Under the pieces are notes generated by a model. It ran no database searches and was not told the origin of the DNA. It saw nothing but the letters and a program-made list of their open reading frames with translations. 61,434 bases of DNA from Xenorhabdus kozodoii. Lineage in GTDB: Bacteria > Pseudomonadota > Gammaproteobacteria > Enterobacterales > Enterobacteriaceae. Made by a program: the position numbers and the translations under genes. Each line of letters begins with the position of its first letter. Positions within the stretch are counted from its first letter, which is position 1. Positions 31,922 to 46,352 of this stretch are shown here, in pieces. The stretch spans positions 1-61,434 of the forward strand of contig NZ_NJCX01000007.1 in the NCBI RefSeq assembly GCF_002632875.1, in the 5' to 3' direction.

Positions 31922-32719
31922 ATGCTAAAACGATCCGCCTCTTTTAATAATAGTCATATACGCAAAACTCATAATAGCGATATAAAAAAAACTGATTCTT
32001 TGTCTCGCTCAACATCTTTTCATGCTTTACCACCTAAGTCTATTTTGAATATAGACGTTAATTACAAAAACCCCATTTTGATCAGAAAATATAAATTAGC
32101 AATCAGAGAAACAGATCTCAACAAGGGGTTAGCAGCAACCAATCAACTTTATACATCAATCATAACCGACGGATGGATTAGCCACATTAATGATATGACT
32201 AAAAGAGAAAAAGAGATATACAAAAAACAAGAAAAAACACGTGAAGATTTATGGGATATGAGATGCTGCATAACACATAATCTTTTGAATAAGCTAAAAA
32301 ATCATTTAAATCGACTTAATAAAATGGAGGCGACTCAAAACTACACTTTTTTCGTTGGTTACAATAATACGAAACCTATCGGGGTCATGCTAATTAGAAA
32401 ATATCATACTCGAAGTAGCGGAGTAAAAGCGATCTCGGACTACCCTGAGATAAATTACCTTATAACCCATCCTAGCATCCAGAATTATTCCTATTTACTG
32501 ATGGAAAAAGCCGTTAATATGTCCTATCAAATGGGTTATCTCGGAAAATTACAACTCATAATTGCAACAGATGAACTCGCTCCAAACGTTTATGAAAGGA
32601 TGGGATTTATTCGTATAAAAGAGCTTGATAATACGAAGATGATATTAGACCCTAATGGAAACAAGGCTTGGATCTTCTCTCCGGCTCATGGGGGTTATCG
32701 ATTTACAGGAGCTTGCTAA
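31922..32719 (+). CDS. GNAT-like protein with disordered N terminus; effector-like, function unknown
   Basis: This 265-residue protein is strongly AT-rich compared with the flanking core genes, suggesting horizontal gain. Residues 1-45 are low-complexity and basic, with two similar KRSASF / SRSTSF elements, unlike a signal peptide. Residues 140-235 resemble a GNAT core: a beta strand YTFFVGYNN, VMLIRKY, an acetyl-CoA-binding strand-turn-helix at INYLITHPSIQNYSYLLMEKA and the common NVYERMGF tail motif. The glycine-rich loop is atypical, so catalysis is uncertain. It stands alone between gyrB and asd, each side bounded by a terminator. Effector function is only a suggestion from the disordered N terminus and composition. 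Confidence 0.6.
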   Translation: MLKRSASFNNSHIRKTHNSDIKKTDSLSRSTSFHALPPKSILNIDVNYKNPILIRKYKLAIRETDLNKGLAATNQLYTSIITDGWISHINDMTKREKEIYKKQEKTREDLWDMRCCITHNLLNKLKNHLNRLNKMEATQNYTFFVGYNNTKPIGVMLIRKYHTRSSGVKAISDYPEINYLITHPSIQNYSYLLMEKAVNMSYQMGYLGKLQLIIATDELAPNVYERMGFIRIKELDNTKMILDPNGNKAWIFSPAHGGYRFTGAC

Positions 32720-32765
32720 AATTAACGATAATAAAAAGTATTCAATGAAAAATGACAAAAACTCA

Positions 32766-32798
32766 AACCGCCAATTTATCCATCCAATTGGCGGTCTA
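32766..32798. terminator. Bidirectional terminator between the GNAT-like gene and asd
   Basis: CCGCCAATT pairs with AATTGGCGG around a TATCCATCC loop, with A-rich and T-rich flanks. The two genes converge on it. Confidence 0.85.
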
Positions 32799-32830
32799 TT
32801 TCAGCAAATCCAATAACGACCAGATACTTT

Positions 32831-33952
32831 CTACAGCAAGATACGCAACATACGGCGCAAAGGCTCTGCCGCTCCCCACAGCAACTGATCACCCACCGTA
32901 AAGGCGGATAAGAATTTCGGCCCCATATTCAACTTCCTCAGGCGTCCTACTGGCGTATTTAACGTGCCTGTCACCGCTGCCGGTGTTAACTCACGTATTG
33001 TCAGCTCACGATCATTGGGAATAACGCGAACCCAGTCATTATGGGAAGCTAACAGCGTTTCGATTTCAGGGATCGGAATATCTTTTTTCAATTTCAGGGT
33101 AAAAGCCTGACTATGGCAGCGCAATGCCCCAATACGGACACACAGGCCGTCAATCGGGATCACATTATTGCCCGTGTTCAGGATCTTGTTAGCTTCTGCC
33201 TGGCCTTTCCACTCTTCGCGGCTCTGCCCGTTTTCCAGTTGCTTATCAATCCACGGGATCAAGCTCCCCGCTAAAGGAACGCCAAATTGATCCGTCGGTA
33301 ATGCACCACTGCGGGTAAAATCCGTTACCCGTTTTTCAATATCCAAAATTGCGGAAGCGGGGTTTTGTAGCTCCTCAGCAACCTGATTATGCAGCATCCC
33401 CATTTGCACCAGCAGTTCACGCATATGACGAGCACCGCCACCAGAAGCCGCCTGATAGGTCGATACTGACGCCCACTCAATCAAATTATTGGCAAACAAA
33501 CCGCCTAATGACATCAGCATCAGGCTGACAGTACAGTTCCCGCCAACAAAGGTTTTAATACCTTTATTCAGGCTATTTTGAATATGTTGATGGTTAACCG
33601 GATCAAGAATAATGACAGCATCATCATTCATACGCAGTGAAGAAGCGGCATCGATCCAATATCCCTGCCAGCCGGTAGCTCTCAGCTTAGGATAGATTTC
33701 ATGGGTGTAATCCCCGCCCTGACAGCTAATAATAATATCCAGCGCACTTAACGCCTCAATATCAAAAGCATCCTGCAAGGTGCCTGATTTTCCTGCGCGA
33801 TTTATTGTAAACTGCGGGGCAGGAAGCCCGTGTTGGGACGTTGTGAAAAAGACCGGATTTATTGCATCAAAATCCCGCTCTTCTACCATCCGTTGCATCA
33901 ATACTGAGCCGACCATCCCCCGCCAGCCGATAAAACCTACACTCTTACTCAT
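32831..33952 (-). CDS. asd: Aspartate-semialdehyde dehydrogenase
   Basis: Asd reduces L-aspartyl-4-phosphate to aspartate semialdehyde with NADPH, feeding lysine/diaminopimelate, threonine and methionine synthesis. The 373-residue protein has N-terminal nucleotide-binding [17 protein letters not shown], the active-site cysteine in [12 protein letters not shown] (about 134) and a catalytic histidine in [12 protein letters not shown]. It matches the gammaproteobacterial Asd type. ATG 33952 is chosen from the family start [15 protein letters not shown]; the upstream 25-codon extension has no homology. In E. coli asd is not near gyrB or glmS. Confidence 0.96.
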   Translation of the reverse strand: MSKSVGFIGWRGMVGSVLMQRMVEERDFDAINPVFFTTSQHGLPAPQFTINRAGKSGTLQDAFDIEALSALDIIISCQGGDYTHEIYPKLRATGWQGYWIDAASSLRMNDDAVIILDPVNHQHIQNSLNKGIKTFVGGNCTVSLMLMSLGGLFANNLIEWASVSTYQAASGGGARHMRELLVQMGMLHNQVAEELQNPASAILDIEKRVTDFTRSGALPTDQFGVPLAGSLIPWIDKQLENGQSREEWKGQAEANKILNTGNNVIPIDGLCVRIGALRCHSQAFTLKLKKDIPIPEIETLLASHNDWVRVIPNDRELTIRELTPAAVTGTLNTPVGRLRKLNMGPKFLSAFTVGDQLLWGAAEPLRRMLRILL

Positions 33953-34040
33953 ATTACCCTGCCTTAAAAGATGTTCATCAGATACCCCTGATATCATAAA
34001 ACTGACAAAATATAGCAAAAGGTGCAAGTTTATTTATGAG

Positions 34041-34393
34041 CTATGGCACTAGCATTTCTGAGGCGATGCGTTGTCCATTCTTAAACCCTATTGAGGTATG
34101 TCCTACCATATCTATACTAGAATTATTTATCGGTTTTCCCTACTCCCCCCACAACGCATTCATCGGCACTGCATAAGTATTTGGTATTTGATTTATCGGT
34201 AAGCAGTTATTACCGGTATAAAGCAATATGCCACCCTGCCAATTTGTACTGCTTATGCCATTGATGAGCCCGCTCTTCTGTCCGGGTATTGGGTTCTGGA
34301 TAACCACCTTGTACCACAACCTCCGCTATTCCCTCTAGTTGAGCTTGCTCTCCCTTGTACCCATTAACTATTATATTAAGGATGATGGTAACT
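34041..34393 (-). pseudogene. Decayed reading frame between asd and glmS, family unknown
   Basis: Minus-strand translation gives protein-like sequence in two frames: GEQAQLEGIAEVVVQGGYPE and RTEERAHQWHKQYKLAG in one, ending at 34210. It continues in another as GGILLYTGNNCLPINQIPN and AVPMNALWGE, then after an in-frame TAG as INNSSIDMVGHTSIGFKNGQ and ASEMLVP to 34041. No start codon is visible upstream before a stop. I read this as one gene broken by a frameshift near 34235 and a nonsense codon. I do not recognise the family. Confidence 0.5.
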
Positions 34394-34533
34394 GACTATT
34401 TGCTGATTATTGTAGCGACTATTTGCTTGTTTTACATGCTAAGGCCATGAATGATTACAAATTATTTATTTATTAATATATATTTTTCCTTTCCCCCCCC
34501 GTTTCACGTCCTGTAAATCGCCACAAAAAACCA

Positions 34534-34569
34534 TAAAAAAATCCGGCTATGAATAACATAACCGGATTG
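34534..34569 (-). terminator. Terminator of glmUS
   Basis: On the minus strand AATCCGGTTATG pairs with CATAGCCGGATT, followed by a run of T. It lies 51 bases past the glmS stop. The remainder of 34394-34533 has no gene I can support and includes a nine-C homopolymer. Confidence 0.88.
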
Positions 34570-34619
34570 AGAAGGCTTCAATTTTTACGTATGTTCAGCA
34601 AGTATCTTAAAAATTAACC

Positions 34620-36449
34620 TTACTCCACCGTCACCGACTTCGCCAAATTCCTCGGCTGATCCACATCCGTCCCTTTGATCAATGCAACGTGGTAAGACAA
34701 CAATTGCAGTGGCACGGTATAGAAGATCGGGGCGATCAACTCTTCCACGTGTGGCAGGGAGATGATCTTCATGTTTTCACTGTTGGTGAAACCCGCATCT
34801 TGATCAGCAAAGACATACAACAAACCGCCGCGGGCACGCACTTCTTCGATATTGGATTTCAATTTTTCCAGTAGTTCGTTGTTCGGTGCAACGATAATCA
34901 CCGGCATATCCGCATCGATCAGTGCCAACGGGCCATGTTTCAATTCACCGGCAGCATAGGCTTCTGCGTGAATATAAGAGATCTCTTTTAGTTTCAGTGC
35001 ACCTTCAACCGCGATCGGGTATTGATCGCCACGCCCTAAGAACAATGCATGATGTTTTTCAGAAAAATCTTCCGCCAACGATTCAATCAGCTTATCTTTG
35101 GACAACATGCTTTCAATACGGCTTGGCAAGGCATGTAGCGCGTGAACAATATCTTGTTCCAATGCTGTATCCGCGCTCTTCAGGCGTCCCATGTAAGCCA
35201 CCAGCATCAGCAATACAGTGAGCTGAGTCGTAAAGGCCTTGGTGGATGCCACACCGATTTCTGCCCCGGCTTTGGTCATCAGGGCAAATTCAGATTCACG
35301 CACCAAAGAGGAACCCGCAACGTTACAGATGGTCAACGAAGTCAGATAGCCCAGCTCCCTGGATAAACGCAAAGCTGCCAAGGTATCAGCCGTTTCACCA
35401 GATTGGGACAAGGTGATCAGCAGGCTTCCTTTACGGCGCGCTGGCTTGCGGTAACGGAATTCAGAAGCAATTTCAACGTCACATGGAATACCTGCCAGTG
35501 ATTCGAACCAGTAGCGCGAAACCATTCCCGCATTGTAGGAGGTGCCACAAGCAACGATTTGGATATGTTCAACCTGAGACAGCAGTTCCGCAGCATTAGC
35601 ACCCAGCTCTGACAGATTTACCTGCCCATTGCTCAAACGACCTTCCAAGGTGTTTTTAATCGCCATTGGCTGTTCGTAAATCTCTTTTTGCATGTAGTGA
35701 CGGTATACACCTTTATCACCCGCATCGTACTGAATGTTGGATTCAATTTGCTCGCGTTCAACCGCTTCGCCTTGTGCATCAAAGATACGAACGGTACGGC
35801 GAGTGATTTCTGCGATATCACCCTCTTCCAGATAGATAAAACGACGGGTAACCGGCAATAATGCTAATTGGTCAGAGGCAAGGAAGTTTTCTCCCACCCC
35901 TAATCCAATGACCAATGGGCTGCCAGAGCGCGCAGCAATCAATACATCAGGATGACGGCTATCCATAATGACGGCACCATAAGCGCCGCGTAATTGTGGA
36001 ATAACACGCTGAATCACTTCCAGCAGTGAACCGCCTTGTTGCTGTTCCCAGTGAACAAGATGAGCAATGGTTTCGGTATCGGTATCAGAAGAGAAAGTAT
36101 AGCCACGCGTTTTTAATTCTTCGCGCAGTTCTTCGTAGTTTTCAATAATGCCGTTATGCACAACCGCAATATGTTCAGAAACGTGAGGATGGGCATTGCG
36201 TTCGTTGGGTTCACCATGAGTCGCCCAACGAGTATGGGCAATCCCCGTTCCACCAATGACAGGCTGTTTGTCTGCTTCATCAGCCAGCATCTGCACTTTA
36301 CCCACTTCCCGCAGGCGAGTCATACGGTTTTCGCTATCAACGACAGCCATGCCCGCAGAGTCATAACCACGGTACTCCAGGCGACGAAGACCTTCGATCA
36401 ATATTTCTGCAATATCTCGTTGTGCTACTGCACCAACAATTCCACACAT
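34620..36449 (-). CDS. glmS: Glutamine-fructose-6-phosphate aminotransferase (isomerizing)
   Basis: GlmS makes glucosamine-6-phosphate from fructose-6-phosphate and glutamine, the first step to UDP-GlcNAc. The 609-residue protein begins [12 protein letters not shown], with Cys2 the amidotransferase nucleophile after Met removal. The N-terminal glutaminase domain covers about 1-240, with two SIS isomerase domains after ([13 protein letters not shown] near 348; [20 protein letters not shown] near 475). It ends [10 protein letters not shown], the conserved C-terminal tail. It lies 121 bases after glmU in a glmUS operon. Confidence 0.98.
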   Translation of the reverse strand: MCGIVGAVAQRDIAEILIEGLRRLEYRGYDSAGMAVVDSENRMTRLREVGKVQMLADEADKQPVIGGTGIAHTRWATHGEPNERNAHPHVSEHIAVVHNGIIENYEELREELKTRGYTFSSDTDTETIAHLVHWEQQQGGSLLEVIQRVIPQLRGAYGAVIMDSRHPDVLIAARSGSPLVIGLGVGENFLASDQLALLPVTRRFIYLEEGDIAEITRRTVRIFDAQGEAVEREQIESNIQYDAGDKGVYRHYMQKEIYEQPMAIKNTLEGRLSNGQVNLSELGANAAELLSQVEHIQIVACGTSYNAGMVSRYWFESLAGIPCDVEIASEFRYRKPARRKGSLLITLSQSGETADTLAALRLSRELGYLTSLTICNVAGSSLVRESEFALMTKAGAEIGVASTKAFTTQLTVLLMLVAYMGRLKSADTALEQDIVHALHALPSRIESMLSKDKLIESLAEDFSEKHHALFLGRGDQYPIAVEGALKLKEISYIHAEAYAAGELKHGPLALIDADMPVIIVAPNNELLEKLKSNIEEVRARGGLLYVFADQDAGFTNSENMKIISLPHVEELIAPIFYTVPLQLLSYHVALIKGTDVDQPRNLAKSVTVE

Positions 36450-36570
36450 TTTGTTTTATTCCTAAAAACAGGGCGATAAAGCCCTTTTATGTCGCCAACC
36501 TGATTGTGTTCCGGCTTTGCCGTCCCCGAGCTTTGTAGAAGTGGGGATTTTTATTATGGGTAGATCTTAA

Positions 36571-37971
36571 TTATTTTTTCTTCACTGGACGCTGCCAGTT
36601 TTTTATATGAGTTTGCTTGACGCGGCTGATAACCAGTTCGTTCTCAGCAATGTCTTTTGTGACTGTGGTTCCGGCACCAATCGTCGCGCCTTTCTCTACC
36701 GTAACAGGTGCAACCAGTTGGGTATCAGAACCGACAAAAACATCATCACCAATGATGGTCTTAAATTTATTCGCCCCATCATAGTTACAAGTGATCGTTC
36801 CCGCACCAATATTTACATTATTGCCAATCTCAGCATCACCAATATACGTCAGGTGACCAGCCTTAGAGCCTTTGCCAAGCAAGGCTTTTTTCATTTCAAC
36901 GAAATTGCCAACGTGGGCTTTTTCCGCCAATTTGGAGCCTGGGCGTAAACGGGCAAAAGGCCCAATAGTACATTCCGTCGCAATTTCAGAATCTTCGATC
37001 ACCGTGTAAGGACTGATGACAGTTCCATCACCAATAACGCAATTTACCAGGATACAGCCAGAGCCGATCTGCACGTTATTTCCCAGTGTGACATGGCCTT
37101 TAATAATGACATTGGTATCAATCACGACATCACGGCCATGCTCTAAGGTTCCACGCAAATCAAAACGGGCAGGATCTAACAACATGACGCCCGCCAGCAG
37201 GAGTTTTTCCGCTTGTTCAGTTTGGTAAATACGCTCCAGAGCGGAAAGTTGCAGGCGATTGTTAACCCCTTCCATCTCACTTAAACGGCTTGGGTGGACT
37301 GCCTTGATTTGACGGCCTTCTTTGTGTGCCAGCGCAATAACATCAGTCAGGTAATATTCACCCTGTGCGTTGTTGTTTTCCAACTTGGATAACCAACGTT
37401 TCAAATCACCTCCATTAGCCACCAAAATACCGGTGTTAATTTCGTTGATTTTGCGCTGCTCTTCCGTTGCATCTTTCTGTTCGATAATGCCCGTTACTTC
37501 ATCATTTTCACGAATGATACGACCATAGCCGGTTGGATTATCCAAGATTGCCGTTAATAAACCAATTCCACCCTCTGGCTTAGCTTCAATCAAACGCTCC
37601 AGGGTATCTTTGCCAATCAAAGGCACATCACCGTACAGGATCAGAATATCTTCATCATCGGCAAAATGGGGAGCCGCTTGCTGCATGGCATGACCCGTAC
37701 CAAGCTGTTCAGCTTGAAATACCCAGTTTAGATCTTGGTTGGGAAGTACGCGTTTCATCAAATCACCACCATGCCCATAAACCAGATGAACATTGTGGGC
37801 GCCCAACTCCATTGCAGTATCAATAACATGCTGAACCATCGGCTTACCGGCCAGCAAGTGCAGAACTTTAGGAAGAGCGGAATACATGCGGGTTCCCTTG
37901 CCTGCGGCAAGGATCACAACACTTTTTGTATCGACACTATTTGCATTGTCATTATTTGCAATGATAGACAT
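36571..37971 (-). CDS. glmU: Bifunctional GlcNAc-1-P uridyltransferase / glucosamine-1-P acetyltransferase
   Basis: GlmU makes UDP-GlcNAc for peptidoglycan and LPS. The 466-residue protein has the N-terminal uridyltransferase signature [21 protein letters not shown] and [12 protein letters not shown], then a left-handed beta-helix of hexapeptide repeats (about 260-450) with the acetyltransferase segment [20 protein letters not shown]. The C terminus is RPVKKK. ATG 37971 ([11 protein letters not shown]...) is preferred: the extra 34 upstream codons have no homology, and an AGGT-type ribosome site sits before 37971. The N terminus is about ten residues longer than in E. coli. Confidence 0.97.
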   Translation of the reverse strand: MSIIANNDNANSVDTKSVVILAAGKGTRMYSALPKVLHLLAGKPMVQHVIDTAMELGAHNVHLVYGHGGDLMKRVLPNQDLNWVFQAEQLGTGHAMQQAAPHFADDEDILILYGDVPLIGKDTLERLIEAKPEGGIGLLTAILDNPTGYGRIIRENDEVTGIIEQKDATEEQRKINEINTGILVANGGDLKRWLSKLENNNAQGEYYLTDVIALAHKEGRQIKAVHPSRLSEMEGVNNRLQLSALERIYQTEQAEKLLLAGVMLLDPARFDLRGTLEHGRDVVIDTNVIIKGHVTLGNNVQIGSGCILVNCVIGDGTVISPYTVIEDSEIATECTIGPFARLRPGSKLAEKAHVGNFVEMKKALLGKGSKAGHLTYIGDAEIGNNVNIGAGTITCNYDGANKFKTIIGDDVFVGSDTQLVAPVTVEKGATIGAGTTVTKDIAENELVISRVKQTHIKNWQRPVKKK

Positions 37972-38049
37972 AAGAAACCTGACAATTCCAATTTTAAGTA
38001 TGAAAGTAAACCTGTTCGCGAAATAAATTGCTACATATTTCGCAATACA

Positions 38050-38085
38050 AAAAAGCCAGTTAGCTTTCACCAACTGGCTTTTTCC
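38050..38085 (-). terminator. Terminator of the atp operon
   Basis: On the minus strand AAAGCCAGTT pairs with AACTGGCTTT around a GGTGAAAGCT loop, running into six T. It lies about 70 bases past the atpC stop and separates atp from glmUS. Confidence 0.9.
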
Positions 38086-38094
38086 CTAACTGCC

Positions 38095-38151
38095 TATACC
38101 CTTTCTTTCAAGTTGCAATGCCATTGGACGCAATTCAAAATTTATCGGGTA
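38095..38151. repeat. Minimal ERIC-like element after atpC
   Basis: A 57-bp element with TATACCCTTTCTTTCAAGTTGC at one end and its imperfect inverse (GCAATTCAAAATTTATCGGGTA) at the other. It sits between the atpC stop and the operon terminator and appears to be an internally deleted relative of the repeats at 17206 and 19402. Confidence 0.6.
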
Positions 38152-38155
38152 CTTA

Positions 38156-38578
38156 TTACATCATTTTTTTTGTCAGTTCGATAACGCGAAGTTTCGCGAT
38201 CGCTTTCGACAATTCAGCAGATGCCTGAGCATAATCAACATCGCCGTGAGAATTACGGATGTGTTCTTCTGCCTTGCGCTTAGCTTCAAGCACTTTAGCT
38301 TCATCCAAATCCTTACCACGGATCGCTGTATCGGCCAGTACGATAACGCCGTTTGGTTGAACTTCAAGAATACCCCCTGACAGGTAGATAAACTCTTCTT
38401 CACCAAACTGCTTAACAATACGTATCATGCCCGGTTTTATGGCAGTAAGTAGTGGTGTGTGTTGAGGATAAATCCCCAGCTCACCTTCACTACCTGTCAC
38501 CTGAATTTTCTGTACCAGCCCTTCAAACATCTGTTTTTCAGCACTGACCACGTTCAGGGAGAACGTCATTGCAGCCAT
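38156..38578 (-). CDS. atpC: ATP synthase F1 epsilon subunit
   Basis: The 140-residue rotor-stalk subunit has an N-terminal beta-sandwich ([34 protein letters not shown]) and a C-terminal helical hairpin (about 90-138) that can inhibit ATP hydrolysis. It is the last gene of atpIBEFHAGDC and ends LTKKMM. Confidence 0.98.
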   Translation of the reverse strand: MAAMTFSLNVVSAEKQMFEGLVQKIQVTGSEGELGIYPQHTPLLTAIKPGMIRIVKQFGEEEFIYLSGGILEVQPNGVIVLADTAIRGKDLDEAKVLEAKRKAEEHIRNSHGDVDYAQASAELSKAIAKLRVIELTKKMM

Positions 38579-38599
38579 ATCAACCTCCCGTCAGCCGTA

Positions 38600-40009
<1,410 letters not shown>

Positions 40010-40016
40010 CTAGCTG

Positions 40017-40880
40017 TTAAACCGCAGAAGCACCCGAAACGATTTCGGTGAGTTCCTGAGTGATGCTGGCCTGACGAGCTTTGTTGTAAACCAACTGCAA
40101 CTCTTTGATCAGGTTGCCACCGTTATCGGTCGCGGCTTTCATCGCTACCATTCGCGCGGCCTGTTCACTAGCCAGGTTTTCAACGACGCCCTGATAAACT
40201 TGCGATTCTATATAGCGGCGCAGCAGGGTATCCAACAGCGCCTTAGGATCAGGTTCATACAGATAGTCCCAAGACTTCTTCTTCAGTGTCTCATCATCTC
40301 CGGCTGGCAGAGGCAATAACTGAGTGATCGTCGGAACCTGAGACATTGTATTAAGGAACTTGTTTGTCACTATATACAGTTTATCCAGACGCCCTTCGTC
40401 ATATGCTTGCATCATGACGTGGACTGGCCCGATCAGTTCGGATAATGATGGGTTATCTCCCATCCCTGTTACCTGAGCAACAATGTTGCCGCCAACAGAA
40501 GAAAAGAAAGAAACCCCTTTTGACCCAATAAGCGCCAAATCAACCTGGACGTTTTTTTCGGACCAGTCTTTCATTTCTATCAGCAATTTTTTGAACAAGT
40601 TAATGTTCAAACCGCCACATAAACCACGGTCAGTCGAAACAACCACGTACCCAACACGCTTCACTTCGCGCTCTTGAAGGTATGGATGTTTGTATTCCAG
40701 ATTACCTAACGCAAGGTGTCCAATCACATTGCGAATGGTTTCTGCATAAGGACGGCTGGCTGCCATGCGATCCTGCGTTTTACGCATTTTGGACGCGGCG
40801 ACCATCTCCATCGCTTTAGTGATTTTTTGCGTGTTTTGCACACTGGCGATTTTGGTACGTATCTCTTTTGCGCCGGCCAT
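40017..40880 (-). CDS. atpG: ATP synthase F1 gamma subunit
   Basis: The 287-residue central rotor shaft starts [20 protein letters not shown] and ends in the long C-terminal helix [15 protein letters not shown]. Signature [10 protein letters not shown] is at about 82-91. The start at 40880 is set by family match; eleven upstream codons in frame lack homology. Confidence 0.97.
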   Translation of the reverse strand: MAGAKEIRTKIASVQNTQKITKAMEMVAASKMRKTQDRMAASRPYAETIRNVIGHLALGNLEYKHPYLQEREVKRVGYVVVSTDRGLCGGLNINLFKKLLIEMKDWSEKNVQVDLALIGSKGVSFFSSVGGNIVAQVTGMGDNPSLSELIGPVHVMMQAYDEGRLDKLYIVTNKFLNTMSQVPTITQLLPLPAGDDETLKKKSWDYLYEPDPKALLDTLLRRYIESQVYQGVVENLASEQAARMVAMKAATDNGGNLIKELQLVYNKARQASITQELTEIVSGASAV

Positions 40881-40952
40881 TTCTGCTTCTCCGAATTCAA
40901 CCAGACGGCCCAAGTTTTTTCATTAAATAGCATTAAACTGGGCCGAATAGTG

Positions 40953-42494
40953 TTACCAGGACTGAGTCGCCTTGAAGGATTCCAACAGAGCTTTCAGCTT
41001 CGCTTCGATCTCTCCATTGTAATCACCAGACTGGTCAATCTCTTTCAGAATATCAGCATGTTCACGGTTAGCATACGCCAACAGTGCAGCTTCGAAACTG
41101 ACCACTTTTGCGATTTCGATATCGCCCAGATAACCACGTTCAGCAGCAAACAGAGACAGGGCCTGCTGTGCAACGGACATCGGCTGATATTGTTTCTGTT
41201 TCAACAACTCAGTCACTTTCTGACCATGCTCCAACTGCTTACGCGTTGCATCATCCAGATCAGAAGCAAACTGGGAGAATGCCGCCAGTTCACGGTACTG
41301 AGCCAGAGCGGTACGAATACCACCAGACAGTTTTTTGATGATCTTCGTCTGGGCTGCACCACCTACACGGGATACGGAAATCCCTGGGTTAACCGCTGGA
41401 CGGATACCTGAGTTGAACAGAGAAGATTCAAGAAAGATCTGACCATCAGTGATGGAGATAACGTTTGTTGGTACGAACGCAGAAACGTCACCCGCCTGAG
41501 TTTCGATGATTGGCAGTGCAGTCAGAGAACCGGTTTTCCCCTTCACTTCACCATGGGTGAATTTTTCAACGTATTCAGCGTTAACACGCGCTGCACGCTC
41601 CAGCAAACGGGAGTGCAGATAGAAAACGTCACCAGGGTACGCTTCACGTCCAGGTGGACGACGCAGCAACAGGGAAACCTGACGGTATGCTACAGCCTGT
41701 TTAGACAAATCATCGTAAACAATCAGTGCATCTTCACCACGATCACGGAAATATTCACCCATCGCACAACCAGAGTAGGGTGCCAGATATTGCAGAGCCG
41801 CAGATTCAGACGCGGATGCAACAACAATGATGGTGTTTTCCAGTGCGCCATGTTCTTCCAGTTTACGAACAACGTTAGCAATGGTAGAGGCTTTCTGGCC
41901 AATCGCAACATAAACACATTTGATACCAGAATCACGCTGATTGATGATCGCATCGATAGCCAGAGCGGTTTTACCGGTCTGACGGTCGCCGATGATCAAC
42001 TCACGCTGGCCGCGGCCGATTGGGATCATGGCATCAACGGATTTGTAACCTGTCTGCACCGGCTGGTCAACGGATTGACGCTCGATAACCCCTGGCGCGA
42101 TAACTTCTATCGGTGAGAAGCCATCGTTCTCAACAGCACCTTTGCCGTCAATAGGTTCACCCAGTGTGTTAACAACACGACCCAGTAAACCACGACCAAC
42201 AGGTACTTCCAAAATACGACCAGTACACTTGACTTTCATGCCTTCGGCCAAGTCAGCATACGGGCCCATCACAACCGCACCTACAGAGTCGCGCTCCAGG
42301 TTCAGTGCAATTGCGTAACGGTTGCCAGGCAGAGAAAGCATTTCACCCTGCATGACATCGGCTAAACCGTGGATACGAATGATACCGTCGTTAACGGAAA
42401 CAATCGTACCTTCATTGTGAGCTTCGCTCACGACATTGAACTGAGCAATACGCTGTTTGATCAGTTCGCTGATTTCGGTGGAATTCAGTTGCAT
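40953..42494 (-). CDS. atpA: ATP synthase F1 alpha subunit
   Basis: The 513-residue regulatory nucleotide-binding subunit has Walker [16 protein letters not shown] (about 169-183), [13 protein letters not shown] and the family signature [14 protein letters not shown] (about 364-377). The N terminus [19 protein letters not shown] binds the delta subunit. It lies 14 bases after atpH. Confidence 0.99.
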   Translation of the reverse strand: MQLNSTEISELIKQRIAQFNVVSEAHNEGTIVSVNDGIIRIHGLADVMQGEMLSLPGNRYAIALNLERDSVGAVVMGPYADLAEGMKVKCTGRILEVPVGRGLLGRVVNTLGEPIDGKGAVENDGFSPIEVIAPGVIERQSVDQPVQTGYKSVDAMIPIGRGQRELIIGDRQTGKTALAIDAIINQRDSGIKCVYVAIGQKASTIANVVRKLEEHGALENTIIVVASASESAALQYLAPYSGCAMGEYFRDRGEDALIVYDDLSKQAVAYRQVSLLLRRPPGREAYPGDVFYLHSRLLERAARVNAEYVEKFTHGEVKGKTGSLTALPIIETQAGDVSAFVPTNVISITDGQIFLESSLFNSGIRPAVNPGISVSRVGGAAQTKIIKKLSGGIRTALAQYRELAAFSQFASDLDDATRKQLEHGQKVTELLKQKQYQPMSVAQQALSLFAAERGYLGDIEIAKVVSFEAALLAYANREHADILKEIDQSGDYNGEIEAKLKALLESFKATQSW

Positions 42495-42508
42495 ATGCTC
42501 CAGTCCCC

Positions 42509-43042
42509 TTAAGACTGCAAGACGTCTGTTAAACGATCCAGACGGCCACGAATACTGCCATCGATCACCATGTCACCTGCACGGATAACCACACCGGCAA
42601 TAACAGACTTGTCAATTTTGCAATTCAGCTTCACTTTGCGTGACAGACGTTTTTCCATCGCCGCAGAAATTTTAGCCTGCTGCTGCTCATTCAGTTCGGT
42701 TGCAGAAATCACTTCAACTTCGATAGTCGATTCAAGTGACGCACGTAATTGGATAAATTGTCGGAAGACTTCTGGCAGTACCAGCAAGCGACCATTTTCT
42801 GCCATTACACGAATAAAGTTCTGAGCATGCTCATCAACCTGCTCACCACAAAGGGTGATAAAGGTTTTGGCTAACGTTTCCGGTGCTAATGAACCGGAAA
42901 GCAGCTCACCAACCTGCTCATTGCGAGTGACTTCAGCAATGAACGCCAGCATGTTCTGCCAGTGTTCGAGAGATTGGTGCTCTACAGCAAAGTCAAAAGC
43001 TGCTTTGGCGTAGGGGCGAGCTACCGTAGCAAATTCAGACAT
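42509..43042 (-). CDS. atpH: ATP synthase F1 delta subunit
   Basis: The 177-residue peripheral-stalk subunit links F1 to the b dimer. N terminus [19 protein letters not shown] and C-terminal [21 protein letters not shown] are the conserved OSCP/delta signatures. It lies 12 bases after atpF. Confidence 0.98.
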   Translation of the reverse strand: MSEFATVARPYAKAAFDFAVEHQSLEHWQNMLAFIAEVTRNEQVGELLSGSLAPETLAKTFITLCGEQVDEHAQNFIRVMAENGRLLVLPEVFRQFIQLRASLESTIEVEVISATELNEQQQAKISAAMEKRLSRKVKLNCKIDKSVIAGVVIRAGDMVIDGSIRGRLDRLTDVLQS

Positions 43043-43054
43043 GCCCCTCCCTCC

Positions 43055-43525
43055 TTACAGTTCAGCGACCAGTTTATCAACGATGTCGCTGTTAGCAGCT
43101 TCATCCACGGAACGTTCGATGATTTTCTCGGCACCTGCGATAGCCAGCATCGCAACTTGTTTACGTAACTCTTCACGAGCGCGCTTACGTTCAGCTTCAA
43201 TTTCAGCATGAGCTTGCTCTACAATTCTGTTACGTTCCAGCTCTGCTTCTGCTTTAGCATCATCAATAATTTGGGCTTTTTGTTTATTAGCCTGCTCAAT
43301 GATAACTTGCGCATCAGCTTTCGCTTTTTTCAGTTGGTCGGTCGCATTGGCTTGCGCTAAGTCCAAGTTCTTTTTGGCACGTTCTGCTGAAGACAAACCG
43401 TCAGCAATCTCTTTCTGACGTTTTTCAATGGCCGCCATGATTGGTGGCCATACAAACTTCATGCAGAACAAAACAAACAGGACAAACGCGAAAGCTTGGC
43501 CGAGGATTGTTGCGTTAATATTCAC
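43055..43525 (-). CDS. atpF: ATP synthase F0 subunit b
   Basis: The 156-residue stator subunit has one N-terminal membrane helix (about 5-26; [20 protein letters not shown]) followed by a long charged dimeric coiled coil. The start [10 protein letters not shown] matches the enterobacterial protein. It follows atpE by 58 bases. Confidence 0.98.
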   Translation of the reverse strand: MNINATILGQAFAFVLFVLFCMKFVWPPIMAAIEKRQKEIADGLSSAERAKKNLDLAQANATDQLKKAKADAQVIIEQANKQKAQIIDDAKAEAELERNRIVEQAHAEIEAERKRAREELRKQVAMLAIAGAEKIIERSVDEAANSDIVDKLVAEL

Positions 43526-43583
43526 GACACAATACCTCTATTTCAATTAATAAATTGGCGTAATTTTAAGTTCTGCTATTTTA

Positions 43584-43841
<258 letters not shown>

Positions 43842-43874
43842 TCAAGTTAAAACACAATTATTGATTGATAAAAA

Positions 43875-45108
<1,234 letters not shown>

Positions 45109-45720
45109 GACTTTTGTTTTCTCCCCGTGGTACACCATCACATATCAGGTTTTGCTGAGTGTTGTATAAAACTGGCTTTGCTTAAGAGTGTCAAGTGACA
45201 AAAACGTGCAAATTATACGGGCAGCTAAAATGAATTCAATCCATAAGTAGCGAAAAAGTGAATAATTATTTAAATTTCTAACTTTGATGCTAGATCGCTC
45301 ACAAATACCATTTAATATTCTGCAATGACTCATGGTATAACTTCAAAATTAAACGTGACATACATCACATTAGTTGAAAATCATTAACGATACTTATCAT
45401 TAAAAGTGTGATGAAAATCTTTTATTTTTTTCACATAAAATCAACTAATTAATATTACACCTGTAAAGTTTTATCTGCTATATCATTAAAAAAGTTTAAA
45501 TGATTATTTTACCCACTTTCTCTAAAGTTTATTTATAAAGAAAATCGATAGCTATCTTTGAAAAAGAGAAATTCTACCAATATAAAAACAACGTTGGTTT
45601 TCTGTGAATCATCAGTAAATAAAGTTGAATCCATGGAAGGGAATAATTAGTCACGCCTGTTACATCTTAAGTGTAGTTGACGTCACTAATTATTTAGATT
45701 TTTATTGATAAATAACAAAG
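45109..45720. promoter_or_regulatory. atp operon upstream region with a CRP-like site
   Basis: This 612-bp non-coding, AT-rich region between atpI and rsmG should contain the atp promoters. A symmetrical CRP-like site, CGTGA-CATACA-TCACA, is at 45354-45369 and matches the TGTGA-N6-TCACA consensus in 9 of 10 positions. It is about 250 bases before atpI. I could not assign a -10 or -35 element with confidence. A 62-codon minus frame here has no protein-like features. Confidence 0.55.
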
Positions 45721-46341
45721 TTAGTTTGACTTAAGTATCACCAAATGACGCTGTTCATCTAACTTCGCAACCTGGAGAGGAATGACCGTATCAAGCACAA
45801 TTCCCGTTGGCAATTGAGCCAATTCGTCTTTCGACAATACCCCTTTCAAGGCATAAAAACGCCCTTCCAGGGGCTTGGGGAGATGACTGCACCATGACAA
45901 CATATCTTGCAACGAAGCAAATGCGCGGCTAATCACCCCATCAAAAAGGGGTTCAGGAATAAATTCTTCAACCCGGCTCTGTACAGGCTCAATATTGTTC
46001 AAACCTAATTCATGTTGAACCTGACGCAAAAAGCGAACCCGTTTTCCCAAACTATCCAATAACGTGAAATGGGAATCAGGGCGCACAATTGCCAATGGGA
46101 TGCCTGGCAAGCCAGGCCCTGTTCCCACATCAATAAATCGTGTTCCATGCAAAAATGGATTAACGACAATGCTATCCATAATATGCCGAACCAGCATCTG
46201 TTCCGGCTCACGGATCGATGTCAGGTTGTAAGCCTTGTTCCACTTATGCAGCATGTCAACATAGGCAACGAGCTGCTGTTTTTGTTCCAGCGATAACGCA
46301 ATGTCAGCTTTCGCCAGTAGTGATTCCAATTTGTTAAGCAA
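45721..46341 (-). CDS. rsmG: 16S rRNA m7G527 methyltransferase
   Basis: The 206-residue SAM-dependent enzyme (formerly GidB) methylates G527 in the 530 loop. The SAM-binding motif is [15 protein letters not shown] (about 71-85), and [13 protein letters not shown] is also conserved. It follows mnmG by 11 bases, the standard mnmG-rsmG unit next to oriC. Confidence 0.97.
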   Translation of the reverse strand: MLNKLESLLAKADIALSLEQKQQLVAYVDMLHKWNKAYNLTSIREPEQMLVRHIMDSIVVNPFLHGTRFIDVGTGPGLPGIPLAIVRPDSHFTLLDSLGKRVRFLRQVQHELGLNNIEPVQSRVEEFIPEPLFDGVISRAFASLQDMLSWCSHLPKPLEGRFYALKGVLSKDELAQLPTGIVLDTVIPLQVAKLDEQRHLVILKSN

Positions 46342-46352
46342 AATCTGTCCCC

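Noticed and set aside
34490-34500. Poly-C run as a phase-variation tract
   Set aside because: It lies in non-coding DNA downstream of the decayed frame and is not placed in a promoter or coding region I can identify.
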